Shown: positions 53,924-64,000 of the stretch, piece after piece | How the letters are laid out: each line of letters opens with the position of its first letter | Numbering within the stretch: position 1 is the first letter of the stretch | Source of the DNA: Isoetes taiwanensis | Lineage: Eukaryota; Streptophyta; Lycopodiopsida; Isoetales; Isoetaceae | Assembly (NCBI GenBank): GCA_021234155.1 | Contig: JAJEKV010000008.1 | Coordinates: 18,329,570 to 18,393,569, forward strand | Direction of reading: 5' to 3' | Length of the DNA: 64,000 nucleotides | Notes under the pieces: generated by a model | What the model saw: only the letters and a program-made list of their open reading frames with translations | What the model was told of the DNA's origin: nothing | Databases searched by the model: none | Translations under genes and position numbers: made by a program

Positions 53924-55395
53924 ATTTATGACACCTTAATAAATCAATGACTTACACCTTCCATCGGAGAGGCACCAGTGTATGAGATACAGTTGCATCT
54001 ATAGTAGATATGCCTTTGCATTTTTTGATCTACTCTATAACTTTACTTGAATGAAATAAACTAGATAACCTATACAAGAAACTTATCGCGGTACCTATAC
54101 GGCTAACATTCTTCCTCGACCCCATGTCCTCCACCTACGCAATCATTAGCGCCGGATCTTCAACAAAAATTGCCGGATCAGAGATGTTTTTGGAAAATCT
54201 GGCTGATATTCCAAGGAACGGGACAGGGGAACAGGGGAATGGTATCCGCCTATTTGAGTCATGTATTCTATGCAAGAATTCTAGACCATGGTTTTATGCT
54301 AGGCATTACTGTTCCTAGGGGTCGGTTATTAGGCATGGATTGAGGGGGAAAACATGGACACGATGGCAAGAACAGAATTGAAACATTAGAGTACCATGGT
54401 AGCAAGTGACAAAAGCCTTTAGGCAATGAGTACCATCAAGTTAATTAGAAAGAAACAATTGCACATATATTGAAGAAGAAAAGGATAGTATTACTCCAAG
54501 GGATAGTACTTGGTCCAATCCAAGAACCAAATGGATATTGGATACCTAAAATTCTGTATATGAGTAATGATGCTCTTGTGGCAATCTACATATGCAATTA
54601 AGAAGACCATAACTAAGGAAATCAGAGTGTTTGCACTAACATAAGCTCGTGGATGTGGATGCATTTCTGGGCAAGCATTGCTCTGTTAAATCAGAAGCCC
54701 CTAGTGTTGGCTTAGAAATAGAAAGGCCCATAGACAAACGGTGAACAATATGTATAATTTGATCTTCCCAGTCTGATTGCAAAGGTAAGAAACACATTTT
54801 TCAAGTAGAAATTATTGTACATAGCACTCAAAGCATTTGTTTTAACGATATGTAAATGACCTATTAAAATCCTCTCTGTTGATAATGCTGCAGTTTGTTT
54901 GTGTATGGCACCTATTAAAAATCTCTTAGTTTCTGCTAGGAATAACACTGCAATTGAGTGAAAGAAACAAACGTAATTGTATCCTCAAAGATTCTCAATG
55001 ATTCTAGCAAAGACTTCCGATCTTTTGCATTTGTTTCCATCTGGAAGATTAAGAATTAAGCGCAATGCAAATGAATTTGTTCTATCAGATATAAAAACAT
55101 TTGAAGGATCAATATGCCGTTACAAATTTCCATTAAATAAGGATGCCATTTGGAATTGTGCATCTCCAATTTCTAGCCAGTTTACAATCCCCTGTTTCCA
55201 TCCTCTTCCTCTGTTTCCACATTCGCTCTGCCATGGCAAAGTCCGTGCAAGCAAATCTTGTCTTAGCAAAGCTTGGCAAGCAAATCTTTGCTTGCAAATC
55301 TAACAAAGCCCTGTGCAAGTCTAACTAGGGCAAAGCCCCCTTTTGCATTGGCAAACCGTGAAGATCGTTGAAGGAAGGGCAGGCTATTTTGCACC
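53924..55395. other. No recognisable gene
   Basis: A 64-codon plus ORF at 54124-54318 and a few others lack any family resemblance. CAAATCTTGTCTTAGCAAAG and GCAAATCTTTGCTTGCAAAT near 55,255-55,300 form a short simple-repeat patch. Confidence 0.4.
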
Positions 55396-56576
55396 AGGTC
55401 ATTCGAGCAGGCCGAAGCAGGGAAATCGTCTGTAAATTTCTTCTAGCCAGTTAACAATCATCTCTTTCCATCCTCTACTTTTTGCCAGTAAACATCCTCT
55501 ATTTTCGACATAGCCAAGCTTGAATCCGACCATGTTCAGACCAAGACAGGGCCAGAGCTTGAATCCGTAGATTTTCTTAACTGTAAAAATGGGCATAGCT
55601 TCTTTACCCTGTTTGGAGCAAGACATGGCCATAACTTGAATCCATAGCTTCTTCAGCCGCAGCCATAGCCGGATCTTCAACAGCATCTTATAGTCTGCTA
55701 CTTAGCTCTATTTCATGAAAAAGGGGATTAAACTGTGGCTCTTACCTGCAAACGAAAAAACTGCCGGCAAGGCCTCAAAATTTCTACTGAAATCCTAAAA
55801 GAGAATGTGGAGCAAGAGAAGACCAGGCTGATGAACAAACAGAGGAGGAAATCGAAATTGCAGTAAGTAGGGCACGATTTTTCTGAAGCCGCTTAAGAAG
55901 AACCGCTGAAGACCTCTTCGATATTTCCCTGATTTTTAGATGTGATGCTGGCCCGTCAAAGCTAAGCCCACAGTTTAGCATAACCCAGTTTCGCTGCTGC
56001 AAAAAACCTGTTACCCTGTTGTTTTTCACTGCTGACCATCGGATGCCATGTTCGACCTGTCTTAACGGCTTCTCCACCAAATCCGGCGATCCAAGAAGAA
56101 CAGAACAGAATCTGCTCCAAATCCAAATTCGTGTGTAGAAGGGCAGATTCGTCCACCAAATCCGGCGATGCAAGAACAAAGGCACAAGCCTTTGACCTCT
56201 GATTTCAGGACAAAGCCATAGCTCTGCCATAGTGGCCATGTCATCGATCCGTGCTCGACTGTACCATACTCATACGCTTTTGAACTCATAATAGACCGAT
56301 GATTGCTTGCAGCAGCAGCAGCAATAGGTTTTGCGCCATCCTGTATACCATGCAGTTGATCCAGAGGAGCTATTTGCCATGAATTTGTAGTCGTGCACAA
56401 ATAGAACAGGCCAACAGAGCATCTGACTGCTCATTTTTTGTTCTTCATTCACTGCTGCAAACCGCCATAGCCAGTTCCGACAACAATCCACGCTAAACCT
56501 ACACCTAATCGCCCTTCACCGGAAGATGCCAAAGCTTCAAGCCCTGCGCCTCTAAGAAGCTTGTTTTGCATGCCTC
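55396..56576. other. Repetitive stretch without an assigned gene
   Basis: CCACCAAATCCGGCGAT.CAAGAA occurs twice (56,072 and 56,153) and AGCTTGAATCC.. motifs recur near 55,520-55,650, indicating local duplications. ORFs here have no recognisable domain. The stretch lies downstream of the P450 start on the minus strand but shows no P450 motifs (no ExxR, no FxxGxRxCxG). Confidence 0.45.
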
Positions 56577-56876
56577 CTATCTATTTCTCTGCATTTTTTC
56601 TATCCACCGCCATAGCCAGTAACTATGGCAGAAATTACCCCCATTTTCAAGAACACAAAGGGGACCATATTTTTTGTTCATCTCCATCATTTTTATGTGG
56701 GGCAGAGGCCCGACTTGGAGCAGATTCCCAACTATAAGCATTGGATAAGGCCCTGGTGGAAAACGCCATCGCCTTAGTTTCTTCTTGCTAAGGCTTAGCA
56801 GTTGCAAGAAAAACACAGAAAACAAAAAAACACAGAAAACAGAGCTCCGGCATGGGTTGGTATTTATTTTCTTCAA
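56577..56876 (-). pseudogene. Cytochrome P450 N-terminal fragment
   Basis: The minus-strand frame starts MKKINTNPCRSSVFCVFLFS, with a hydrophobic anchor to about residue 30 and then a basic KKKLRRWRF stop-transfer. It has the proline-rich hinge FPPGPYPMLIVGNLLQVGPL and PHIKMMEMNKKYGPL, which is the standard start of a plant microsomal P450. After KYGPLCVL the sequence no longer follows the family (expected LRLG...). The heme-binding and ExxR regions are absent downstream. About 70 family-like residues remain. Confidence 0.8.
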
Positions 56877-58539
56877 ACTTGGCGACCTCCTACATCAGCA
56901 CCTGAGCTATGGCGGGATGCAGAGCTCCCCGGAATGGGGCAGAGGAAGTGGTAGAAATTTTAGCACGTTTTTGTGACACGTGTGGCAAAAATAGTTTTTT
57001 GTGCTCTTATATGGGGGCTCTTCTCAGCCCAGAAATATTAGGAGCAAATTTTTAATGGGAACAAATGTATCTGCCTTATATCGGTAGTGAAAGGTTTTTT
57101 TTAGCTCATCACTACCCCTTGAATCATGGCTGGGGTTTTACAGATGGTGTGTCCTACACCATAAGGAAAATATTGATCCATGTACATCAATATAGGCCAG
57201 TTTATCTTTAAATATATACACATAATAAATTATATCCGGCATTTCCTTTTAACTCACACTTTTAACTTTAACTTTTTTTCTCTCACAATCGCTTAGCTTA
57301 GCTGTGCTAAAACCCTAAATTTCAGAGATATGGAAAGCAGATCCAGACTTACAGATCCGGTCCTCTCTTCCCTTTGTATCTCATTTGCTTCGCTTAGTTT
57401 ATTGTCTGCTAAAGATGGATTTGGAGACTTCGCTTGTCAGGCTATATTCATGATGCTTTTATTGTAAGCAATCTGGAAGTAGAGTTTAGATAACAGTCGG
57501 CCTATGACGGCTGATTTCAGTGTCCTTCTACATTCGTGCATGTACTAGAATAATATCTATAGTTCTATAAGCTTTCGTCTTTGTGCATTAAGCCTTACAA
57601 TGTGGCTGGATTTGTGGCTGCTCTCGCTTGTCTATCTGATTAATACAAAGGATTTCTTATCACTGGTTTGAAATAGATGTATGTTGTAAATGGCCACATT
57701 GAATATTTGACGTTTGTATTCTACTTTATGGCATAGATCCTTGGGTGCTTGTCAACCTGATTTTAAAACAGTGTATCCAGACACAAGAGGGATTATGCGT
57801 ATGTATGTAAGAATTAATAAAGGTTGCATTCCATTGGATTTTGAGAAAAATGTTAAAACATGGGGATCTGAGGCTGTTTTGCATGTTAAGGCATATGTAA
57901 GGAAGACTTAATAAAGCTCGTTGTCTACTGGATTTTGTATCTGGAACCATTGAAATCTTATCCGAATGTTTAGAAAATAAGACTATGGACTAGTTTTTGG
58001 GTAAAAATTGTTGTGTATGACTTGTATTTACATTATCTCGTTACAAATTGGGGTGCTTGAGGCTAAAGGATATTGAGTACCGGTTTCATACGAAATTTCG
58101 TATCCGGATTGATAATACAGCTTTTGGGATTGACCAGGGCTGATGTTTGGCCTAGGGATCTAGGTTTGACAGGGGGGGGGGGGGGGGGAGGGGATCACTT
58201 TGCTCCTTCGAGCAATGCGACAAGAGTTCGGTTCTTTTGCCACGGTCAAAGGAGAAGCATGCAGGTCTAGAAACAGTCCAATAAATAATCAATAAGTACA
58301 ATAAATAGGTAGATAATAAATTACTAATTATGTCATATCTCATGGTTGTTCGTACAAAGAGATAGAACGTTCTAATTTTTTGTGAAGATGCAAGATGTAA
58401 TAAGGTTTAGACCTTAGCAAATTAAAATGATATGCTATCCTTCTTTTATATTTTTAGCACACCAGCCTTACTGGGCCTACAGCCTTTCCTCAAATTCTAG
58501 CCTATCCACGTGTAATTTCCATCTCATCAAAATCTGATG
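56877..58539. other. No recognisable gene; one possible short first exon
   Basis: At 57,329 an ATG following CTAAAACCCTAAATTTCAGA, a plant 5'-UTR-like context, opens 44 codons (MESRSRLTDPVLSSLCISFA...). It has no family and no clear donor. The rest is AT-rich. A run of about 20 G at 58,171-58,190 is a simple-sequence tract. Confidence 0.3.
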
Positions 58540-59238
58540 TGGCTTATTTTACACAATCAGATCTCTGCTTTTACAAATCTAAGGCCAGGGAAATTAGAAA
58601 TTCGGTTAAAAATGGGCACGAAGATGGGAAGAGTCAAGAATAACTTATTATTGCGTTCTAGCAGAGTCTTATTATTGTGCAGAGTTAGACATTGTGTTGA
58701 TGCAGAGATTCAGACTGAGGCCAGACACTGTGTTGATGCAGAGATTCAGGTCTCACAGTCCGACTTGCCACCATACAGGGTTCCTGCTAGCTCCCAGGCG
58801 TCTTCATCACAGGATGCCTCTATGACTGATACACCGATCCTTAATTTGCGGATTATAGGGGTTATAGAGACGGATGCAGAAGGACAGACAGATTTGGAGG
58901 TAGCAAGGAAATTTTTTACGGAGACAATGCACGTTCCTGCTACTGGAATTGTGAGTGCTGCTCGGGTGGGAGCAACGCCTCCTAATCGGCCTCGTCATCT
59001 TCTCGTTCGCTTCCAGGATGCGTTGAGTCGGCTCCATATTCTTCAGCATGGCAACCACCTAAAGGGGACTGCATTCTCGGTACAAGAGGATCTTTCTCCA
59101 ATACAGTTGTGCAAGCGCAGGGACGAACTCTGTAGAGTAAGGGAAGCGCGCCAGCATAAGAAATGGGCAGTTTATCGAGGAGGAGCAGCGATTATTCTAG
59201 ACCATTGGCCTTCCAACCCGTGGATAGGTTATGTCTAG
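58540..59238 (+). pseudogene. LINE ORF1-like fragment
   Basis: A 233-codon plus frame. The N-terminal part contains a 34-bp tandem duplication (VDAEIQTEARH / VDAEIQVSQ). The C-terminal part ETDAEGQTDLEVARKFFTET, VSAARVGATPPNRPRHLLVR and FSVQEDLSPIQLCKRRDELC has the pattern of plant L1 ORF1 (RRM-like; the A.R.G......RPR...VRF and ED....Q...R..L motifs). Shortly after it, the sequence becomes LINE 3' UTR, so ORF2 has been deleted. Confidence 0.65.
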
Positions 59239-59492
59239 AATATCTCAATAGCACTAATATCCTTAGCATCCATGAGCATGTTCATCCTGTTTGTACTGGG
59301 GCTTTTTGCCCTCATGTTTTCTTTGGGCCTTGGCCCTTTGTTTTCTTTCTGGCTTTGTCCTTGGGTTTTGTTTGGGCTTTTGCCTTCTTTGCTCCGGCTG
59401 TGTGGGCTTCTGCCCTCTTTTCTTGTATGGGTCCCATAACCCTGTGGGTTTTCGCGGACGATAAAAATCTATCTTTATCTTTATTATTGAGT
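59239..59492 (+). mobile_element. LINE 3' UTR and tail
   Basis: The T/G-rich TTTGGGCCTTGGCCCTTTG, then TTCTTGTATGGGTCCCATAA, CCCTGTGGGTTTTCGCGGAC and GATAAAAATCTATCTTTATC. A simple (TTTATC)-type tail is typical of plant LINE 3' ends. Together with 58,540-59,238 it forms an internally deleted LINE, ORF1 joined to 3' UTR. Confidence 0.6.
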
Positions 59493-61915
59493 CCTCAAAA
59501 ATTGGCAATCTGATGTTGCCTGGGAATGGTAATCGAAAGAAGACATGCAAATGTGTCCATTTGGCAAATATCTTGATCATTTTGCTTCTCTTTGCTACAG
59601 ATTCAAAATGATATTGGTAATTTGCAACCTGACTGCAGGAGAGCTTTTTTAAATGCATTATAATATGTTTCACATTTGACCAAGATAAAGTTTGGCTTTA
59701 TGTATTTTAAGAATGCATTTTGAATGTGCTAACTAGCCCTATTTTTATGCATGGTTGCCATCGAGCCCCACTATTTCACATTGGCAGTATGGTAAGTTGC
59801 TAGCTTGCCCATCACTCTTTCTTCTATCTTTTAAGTATTTCCTTTTTATGTTTGTAGGGAATAGATCGTAAAGATGTCAGAATGGTGCCACTATAATCTT
59901 CCAAAATCAATAGAAGGATTCTGTCAACAAGAGTCAGGTAGAGTAGGGCGAGACCAGAAAGCCTAGAGAAGTGTGCTATATTATGTGCTATTAGTTATTG
60001 TCATTCCCGTGCTACATGCAGTGAGATTGGTCTACACTTGCTAAATGAAAAAATATGCATTAGTTTATGATTATCGGATTGTGAACTTCTTAAAATGCAA
60101 TAATCTTCCATTCTTGCACATGTAAACTTTATTCTTCTTCGAACTTATGTGCTTTAGGCTACTTACCAGTTTAACATGCAGGACTTAGTGAAAAGTTTGC
60201 AGTAAATCTTTGAATGAATGGGCATCCAAGAAGGTTCCATTGATAGGTGCAACAGTTGCATTTGGGTACGTGAATGTAGGCAGAAAAATATCTTTGAATG
60301 AATCTATATTGAATCTCTGTAATGCATAGACATTTTTTTGCGCTTGGACTGCAACACATGTATAGCATACTATGAAGTTGTTCTAACATCCTAGGTCTTT
60401 CTTTTAGCTACATTATAACATATTTCACATTTGACCAAACTTAAATAGGGGCCTTAGGGATAGAAAGGATTTCAATTTCTGGGATAACATGGCGAACAAT
60501 AATTTTACAAGGACCCTAAGAGTAGAAGGAGTCGTTGTAGAAGGGCGCATGATTGGTACTAATATTTGGGACTATTGTTCTAATTTTCCTGAGGTATGCA
60601 GGTTATTCTTTAAATTAGTGACCCTAAGACACTAAGATGATGGTTGGAAGGAGTTTGCCCTGATCAAATTTAGGTATCCTTGAAGGTGTTGATGAGTCAA
60701 GAATGGTAGCATAACTTCAAGTAACCATAAGCAATTTTCCATTGGGACCTAAAAGTTTTCCCAACGCTTTTCTACATTCTTCTGCATGTTGTTGCTTTCA
60801 TTGCCTCTTCAATCATAAGCACGGAAGTTATTAAGTCATTAAAATCCTTATATATGAAGATGTGGATTTATAACCCTCTTATCACAGCATGGTAGAATAT
60901 GGATAATAAAATGCTCTACTTTTATATTGGATAAATGACCTATTCTACAACAGCTGCTTGATTCTTAGGCATTAAATCAATGGTGCAAACAAATTTTGGG
61001 CCACAATAAAAACTCAATTACATTCTACTGCCACTAGTAATGGTGCCCAGTGTTGCTTGCCATAATTTGGGAGTGTAATTTTTTGTGGTCGCAAAAAAAA
61101 AGCTTGCAAGAATAATCCAACTTTTGAATTTTTGGTAGAACAACTTGAAAAGAGGTTTGGCCATCGCAAGTTGACAGGCATGTGATGCAGGTATATAAAT
61201 ACTGGGATATATGCGGTGAAAAGTGGTGCAAACTGATACCAAGGTTTATGCTCTAGATAGATTCGAGTGAGACGTTGACATAGCTGTGGGAGTTCGAACT
61301 TAAGCAATTACAATGTATTACGGAGTATATGTCGTGACATTAAAGAAGGTAATGAAGGGTGATAGTACAATTTAGAAATCCAAGGCCTGAAGGATTGCTG
61401 CATGGCAGTGTCTAGTTGGTTGGGTCAAGAGAAGTATATTCTCTAAGAAGTAAGGCAGTCAAGCTTTGAGACTAAAAGAAATAGCATTAGGCATGGTTGG
61501 TTCATAGTGCCACTTAGCTCCTGATACGTGAATTCAAATGAAATAGCATTTAAAGCAGATGAAGGTACTAGAGATTAAACGAAGGCAGGGTTGAAAGAAT
61601 TTTGCTACCAAGGCATCCACTAGAGAAAAAGTTTTGTAAACATCACTACTGGAGAATGCTCTACTTTTAGGGTATGGCTGCGAGGGAACGTTTATCCCAG
61701 GAGAGAGCGGATTAGGCATCGAGAAAGTGCGATACTATGGTCGGGGAACCCATTGGCCGAGGCCAATAATGTCCCTTGAGGTGAGGACACCTTGCAATGG
61801 TTGCACAAGTCCAGCGGAGTTGTTGCCACCATAGCATGGGTTTACGGAAGGCGGTCTTCTAATTTAAATAGAAAATGGAGCCATATAAGTAAAACAAGAA
61901 TTATTTTTTGATAAA
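59493..61915. other. No recognisable gene
   Basis: About 2.4 kb with only short unassignable ORFs on both strands. A direct repeat of about 30 bp (ATTATAA.AT.TTTCACATTT, GACCAA) occurs near 59,660 and 60,412. A GC-richer patch at 61,680-61,860 has no identified function. Confidence 0.4.
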
Positions 61916-61917
61916 GG

Positions 61918-61985
61918 TTCTTAGCCTATTGGTAAAAGGGTTGGCTTGGTTGTAGGAGGTTAGGGGTTCAATTCCACCATATGCC
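61918..61985 (+). mobile_element. tRNA-like (SINE-type) head 1
   Basis: TTGGTAAAAGGG (A-box-like, about 61,929-61,940) and GGTTCAATTCC (61,965-61,975, a near-perfect B box) are about 35 bp apart, as in a tRNA. The acceptor stem does not pair, and no good anticodon arm is seen. Probably a SINE head or tRNA relic. Confidence 0.5.
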
Positions 61986-62129
61986 TCTTTCTTTCAAAAA
62001 AGAGTTGTGGTCTAGAAATAGAACATTAGATATGTATAACAAAGATATAAAACATAAATACAAGAAATTTAATACGTCCTACGGTGCATGTTCAAATTAT
62101 TCTATGTTCCTATGCTGCAAATTCTTGTC

Positions 62130-62765
62130 TTTCCCCACATTCTAAAAAAATCTCTTAAGAATACTCTAAATTCATAGATTCTATAAGATTCTACCAAGGT
62201 TCTCTTGGAGGTTTCGTGGAGATTCCTCTAAATTTTATAAGATTCCCTCTAGATTCCATTAGATTCCCGTAGATTCTCTAAGATCCTATGAAGATCCCCT
62301 TAGATCCCCTTAGATTCCCTTAGACCCCTTTAGATTTTATGAGATTGCCCTAGGTTCCCTTACATTATATGAGATTCAAAGAGATTCTATAAAGATTCCT
62401 CTAGATACTCTAAGATTTCATCAACATTTTCTTAGATTTCGTTAGATTTTATGAAGATTCCCTTAGATCCCCTAGATTTTAAGAGATTCCCTTAGGCTTG
62501 TAAATATTTTCCTAGATTCTCTTACATTTTATGATATTTTGTTAGATTCCGTTCCTGGATTTTTTTACATTCTAGAACTTTCTTGAACATTCTAAGACTT
62601 TCTGGAACATTGAGACTTTCAAAATATCTTAGAACTTTCTGGAAGTATTTCTCTAGATTCTCTTACATTCCCATAGATTCCCCTACATTCTAGAATATTC
62701 TAGAACTTATTAGAACAATTTGGAACTTTCTGGAAGAATTTTCTTAGATTCCCCCCAGATTCTCT
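62130..62765 (+). repeat. Degenerate TTAGATTCCC-type satellite array
   Basis: About 600 bp made mostly of 10-14-bp variants of TTAGATTCCC, AGATTTTATGAGATT and TTAGATCCCC. In places it changes into TTCTAGAA-based units. Strong A/T strand asymmetry and no ORF. A decayed minisatellite. Confidence 0.8.
62570..62607. promoter_or_regulatory. Heat-shock-element-like cluster, 8 pentamers
   Basis: TTC and GAA alternate every 5 bp from 62,570 (TTCTAGAACTTTCTTGAACA ...). Seven of eight units match nTTCn/nGAAn. Same repeat class and same 10-bp phase as the longer run at 62,770. Confidence 0.55.
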
Positions 62766-62769
62766 TATA

Positions 62770-62857
62770 TTCTAGAATTTTCTAGAATATTTTGGAACTT
62801 TCTAGAAGGTTCTAGAACTTTCTAGAGCCTTCCAGAACATTCTAGAACTCTTTTGAA
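62770..62857. promoter_or_regulatory. Extended heat-shock-element-like array, 18 pentamers
   Basis: Starting at 62,770, TTC and GAA alternate every 5 bp for 18 units; only 62,790 (TTT), 62,825 (GAG) and 62,850 (CTT) deviate. Example: TTCTAGAAGGTTCTAGAACT. The heat-shock factor consensus needs three such units. No gene start is seen within the following 1.1 kb of the window, so a regulatory role is only a possibility. Expansion of a TTCTAGAAnn satellite is the simpler explanation. Confidence 0.55.
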
Positions 62858-62940
62858 TTAGCTAGAATGTTATACTCTATTTTATCTTAATTAGAATATT
62901 ACCCCTATATATATTTAAACATAAATTATTCATAGAATTA

Positions 62941-63003
62941 ATGCTTGGTCTAGTGGTTAGAATGGAGGGTTAGAAGGTCAATGACTAGGGTTCAAATTCC
63001 TCA
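62941..63003 (+). mobile_element. tRNA-like (SINE-type) head 2
   Basis: GGTCTAGTGGTTAGAATGG (A-box region) and AGGGTTCAAATTCC (B box, 62,989-63,000) at tRNA-like spacing. The TGGTCTAGTGGTTAGAAT start is strikingly tRNA-like. It lies 1.02 kb after head 1. Confidence 0.55.
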
Positions 63004-63044
63004 CATAACATAAAAATTTTTAAAGCCTTTTTCTTAAGGGATGA

Positions 63045-63470
63045 GCATTCAACGTGGGTCGTAGGATCTTGGACCCGATCAAGGGTCGAGATCTCATTAC
63101 GTAACAATAATTAAAGCAATATGAGCCATAGGATCTATTACATATAATTCCCAAAGTCATGTGCACGATAGGATATGTGCTAAGCCATGTGAGCCGTAAG
63201 ATTTCGGATCGACGATCAGGATCAAGAACAATCTGGACTGCAGGATCTATTACATATAATTCCCAAAGCCATGTGCACTGTAGGATGTGTCCCAAAGCAA
63301 CGTGAGCCGTAGGATCTCGGATCGACGATCAGGATCAAATCAACCTGGACCGTAGGATTGCTTACATAGAATTTATATACAAACTCCCAAGCCATCTGGG
63401 CCGTACGATATGTCCCAAAGCCATGTGAGTCGTAGGATCTCGGATCGGCGGTCGGATTGAGTGGGAAAAG
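63045..63470 (+). repeat. Tandem array of GCCGTAGGATCT-containing units
   Basis: About three imperfect units of 110-130 bp. Each carries CATGTGAGCCGTA(A/G)GAT, CTCGGATCGACGATCAGGAT, TGGACCGTAGGATT or a variant, and ATTACATATAATTCCCAAAG. The short GT(A/G)GGAT word recurs many times. Confidence 0.8.
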
Positions 63471-63502
63471 CATAAAAATATATATGTTAGAAATATAAAA
63501 AG

Positions 63503-63594
63503 AAAGTTGGCATATTGGTAAGAACCTAAAGTTGGAATTAGGAGGTTACGGGTTCAAAACGTGGACGGAATTTTTTTTATTTTTTTTTTAAAGT
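63503..63594 (+). mobile_element. tRNA-like (SINE-type) head 3 with T-run
   Basis: GCATATTGGTAAGAACC (A-box-like) and GGGTTCAAAACG (B-box-like, 63,550-63,561) are followed within 20 bp by two T-runs (TTTTTTTTATTTTTTTTTT). Those would end pol III transcription. Similar AGAAAGTTGGCATATTGGTA words link it to head 1. Confidence 0.5.
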
Positions 63595-64000
63595 CAACTT
63601 TCGGTCAAACTGGCGCACTCTGCATTTTGGATGCTTAGAATTGAAAAATAAACTCCTATTTTACAAAGTGCGCCGATTTAGGGTTTCCTCCCTTCTGGTG
63701 CCACTTTTGAGTCGACTGAAAGGTGACCTAAGCTAATTAGAATGTTCCGGACACAATGGAATGAAAATCGCCGCAATTCGAGTTTCCTAAAGAAAGTTAT
63801 GGCCTCTGGAAGAAAGGGACCGCATTTTGCCGAAAACTCAACATAACTTCATCTTAATATTTTGAATTTTTCTTCTTAACTAGCTCAATCCTCGCATACT
63901 TAGGCAAAAAATCATCCTACTTATGGATTTGGTGTAACTTTCCTACATTGGATGTCTCCTACTATCTAAACGATCTGACGAGTTAGACATGGCCAGTGCT
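63595..64000. other. No recognisable gene
   Basis: GTGCGCCGATTTAGGGTTTC is UTR-like wording, but no coding frame of interest follows before the window ends. Confidence 0.35.

Overview
The window looks like nuclear DNA of a land plant. The evidence is a spliced plant-type Misato gene, an intronless 1008-residue PLS-type pentatricopeptide (PPR) gene, plant-type LTR retrotransposons, LINEs and a Helitron, and a decayed 25S rRNA fragment. The long PLS repeat string and the low gene density would suit a fern or another large-genome, non-flowering plant. That placement is an inference and I hold it loosely.

Only two protein genes look intact. One is a nine-exon Misato/DML1 homologue on the minus strand (19181-22368), whose splice junctions I could follow phase by phase to a 549-residue protein. 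The other is the PPR gene on the plus strand (49492-52518). Everything else that resembles a cellular gene is a fragment: argininosuccinate lyase and soluble pyrophosphatase C-terminal exons (1-6 kb), a carboxylesterase last exon carried by a Helitron (15.1 kb), eIF6 and 3-ketoacyl-CoA synthase pieces (25.8-27.0 kb), a receptor-kinase tail and a PPR tail (29.1-29.9 kb), and a cytochrome P450 N-terminus (56.6-56.9 kb).

Layout. 0-13.6 kb: gene fragments, a decayed LINE, dispersed repeats R1 and R2, and foldback elements. 13,652-18,099: a non-autonomous Helitron with a TC start, a 7-bp-stem hairpin and a CTAG end. 19-22.4 kb: Misato, with a foldback array in its upstream region. 22.5-30 kb: foldbacks, an inverted second copy of R1, and gene fragments. 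31.3-45.7 kb: a nest of retroelements. In it, a LINE endonuclease region is split by a 10,885-bp Ty3/gypsy element with a perfect 5-bp target duplication, and about 135 bp further on by a second LTR element. 45.8-48.1 kb: decayed 25S rDNA with flanking spacer. 48.9-49.3 kb: a 412-bp terminal-inverted-repeat element just upstream of the PPR gene. 53.2-53.8 kb: a long palindromic foldback. 58.5-59.5 kb: an internally deleted LINE. 61.9-63.6 kb: three tRNA-like (SINE-type) heads interleaved with two satellite-like arrays, one of which is an almost perfect run of heat-shock-element pentamers.

The most unusual objects are two. The first is the gypsy element: it has about 3 kb of extra sense coding sequence with a coiled coil after pol, a small antisense ORF with its own TATA and CCAAT-type promoter, and an in-frame loss of the RNase H core. 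The second is the 18-unit nTTCn/nGAAn array at 62,770-62,857. Many stretches carry no recognisable gene, and these are stated as such.
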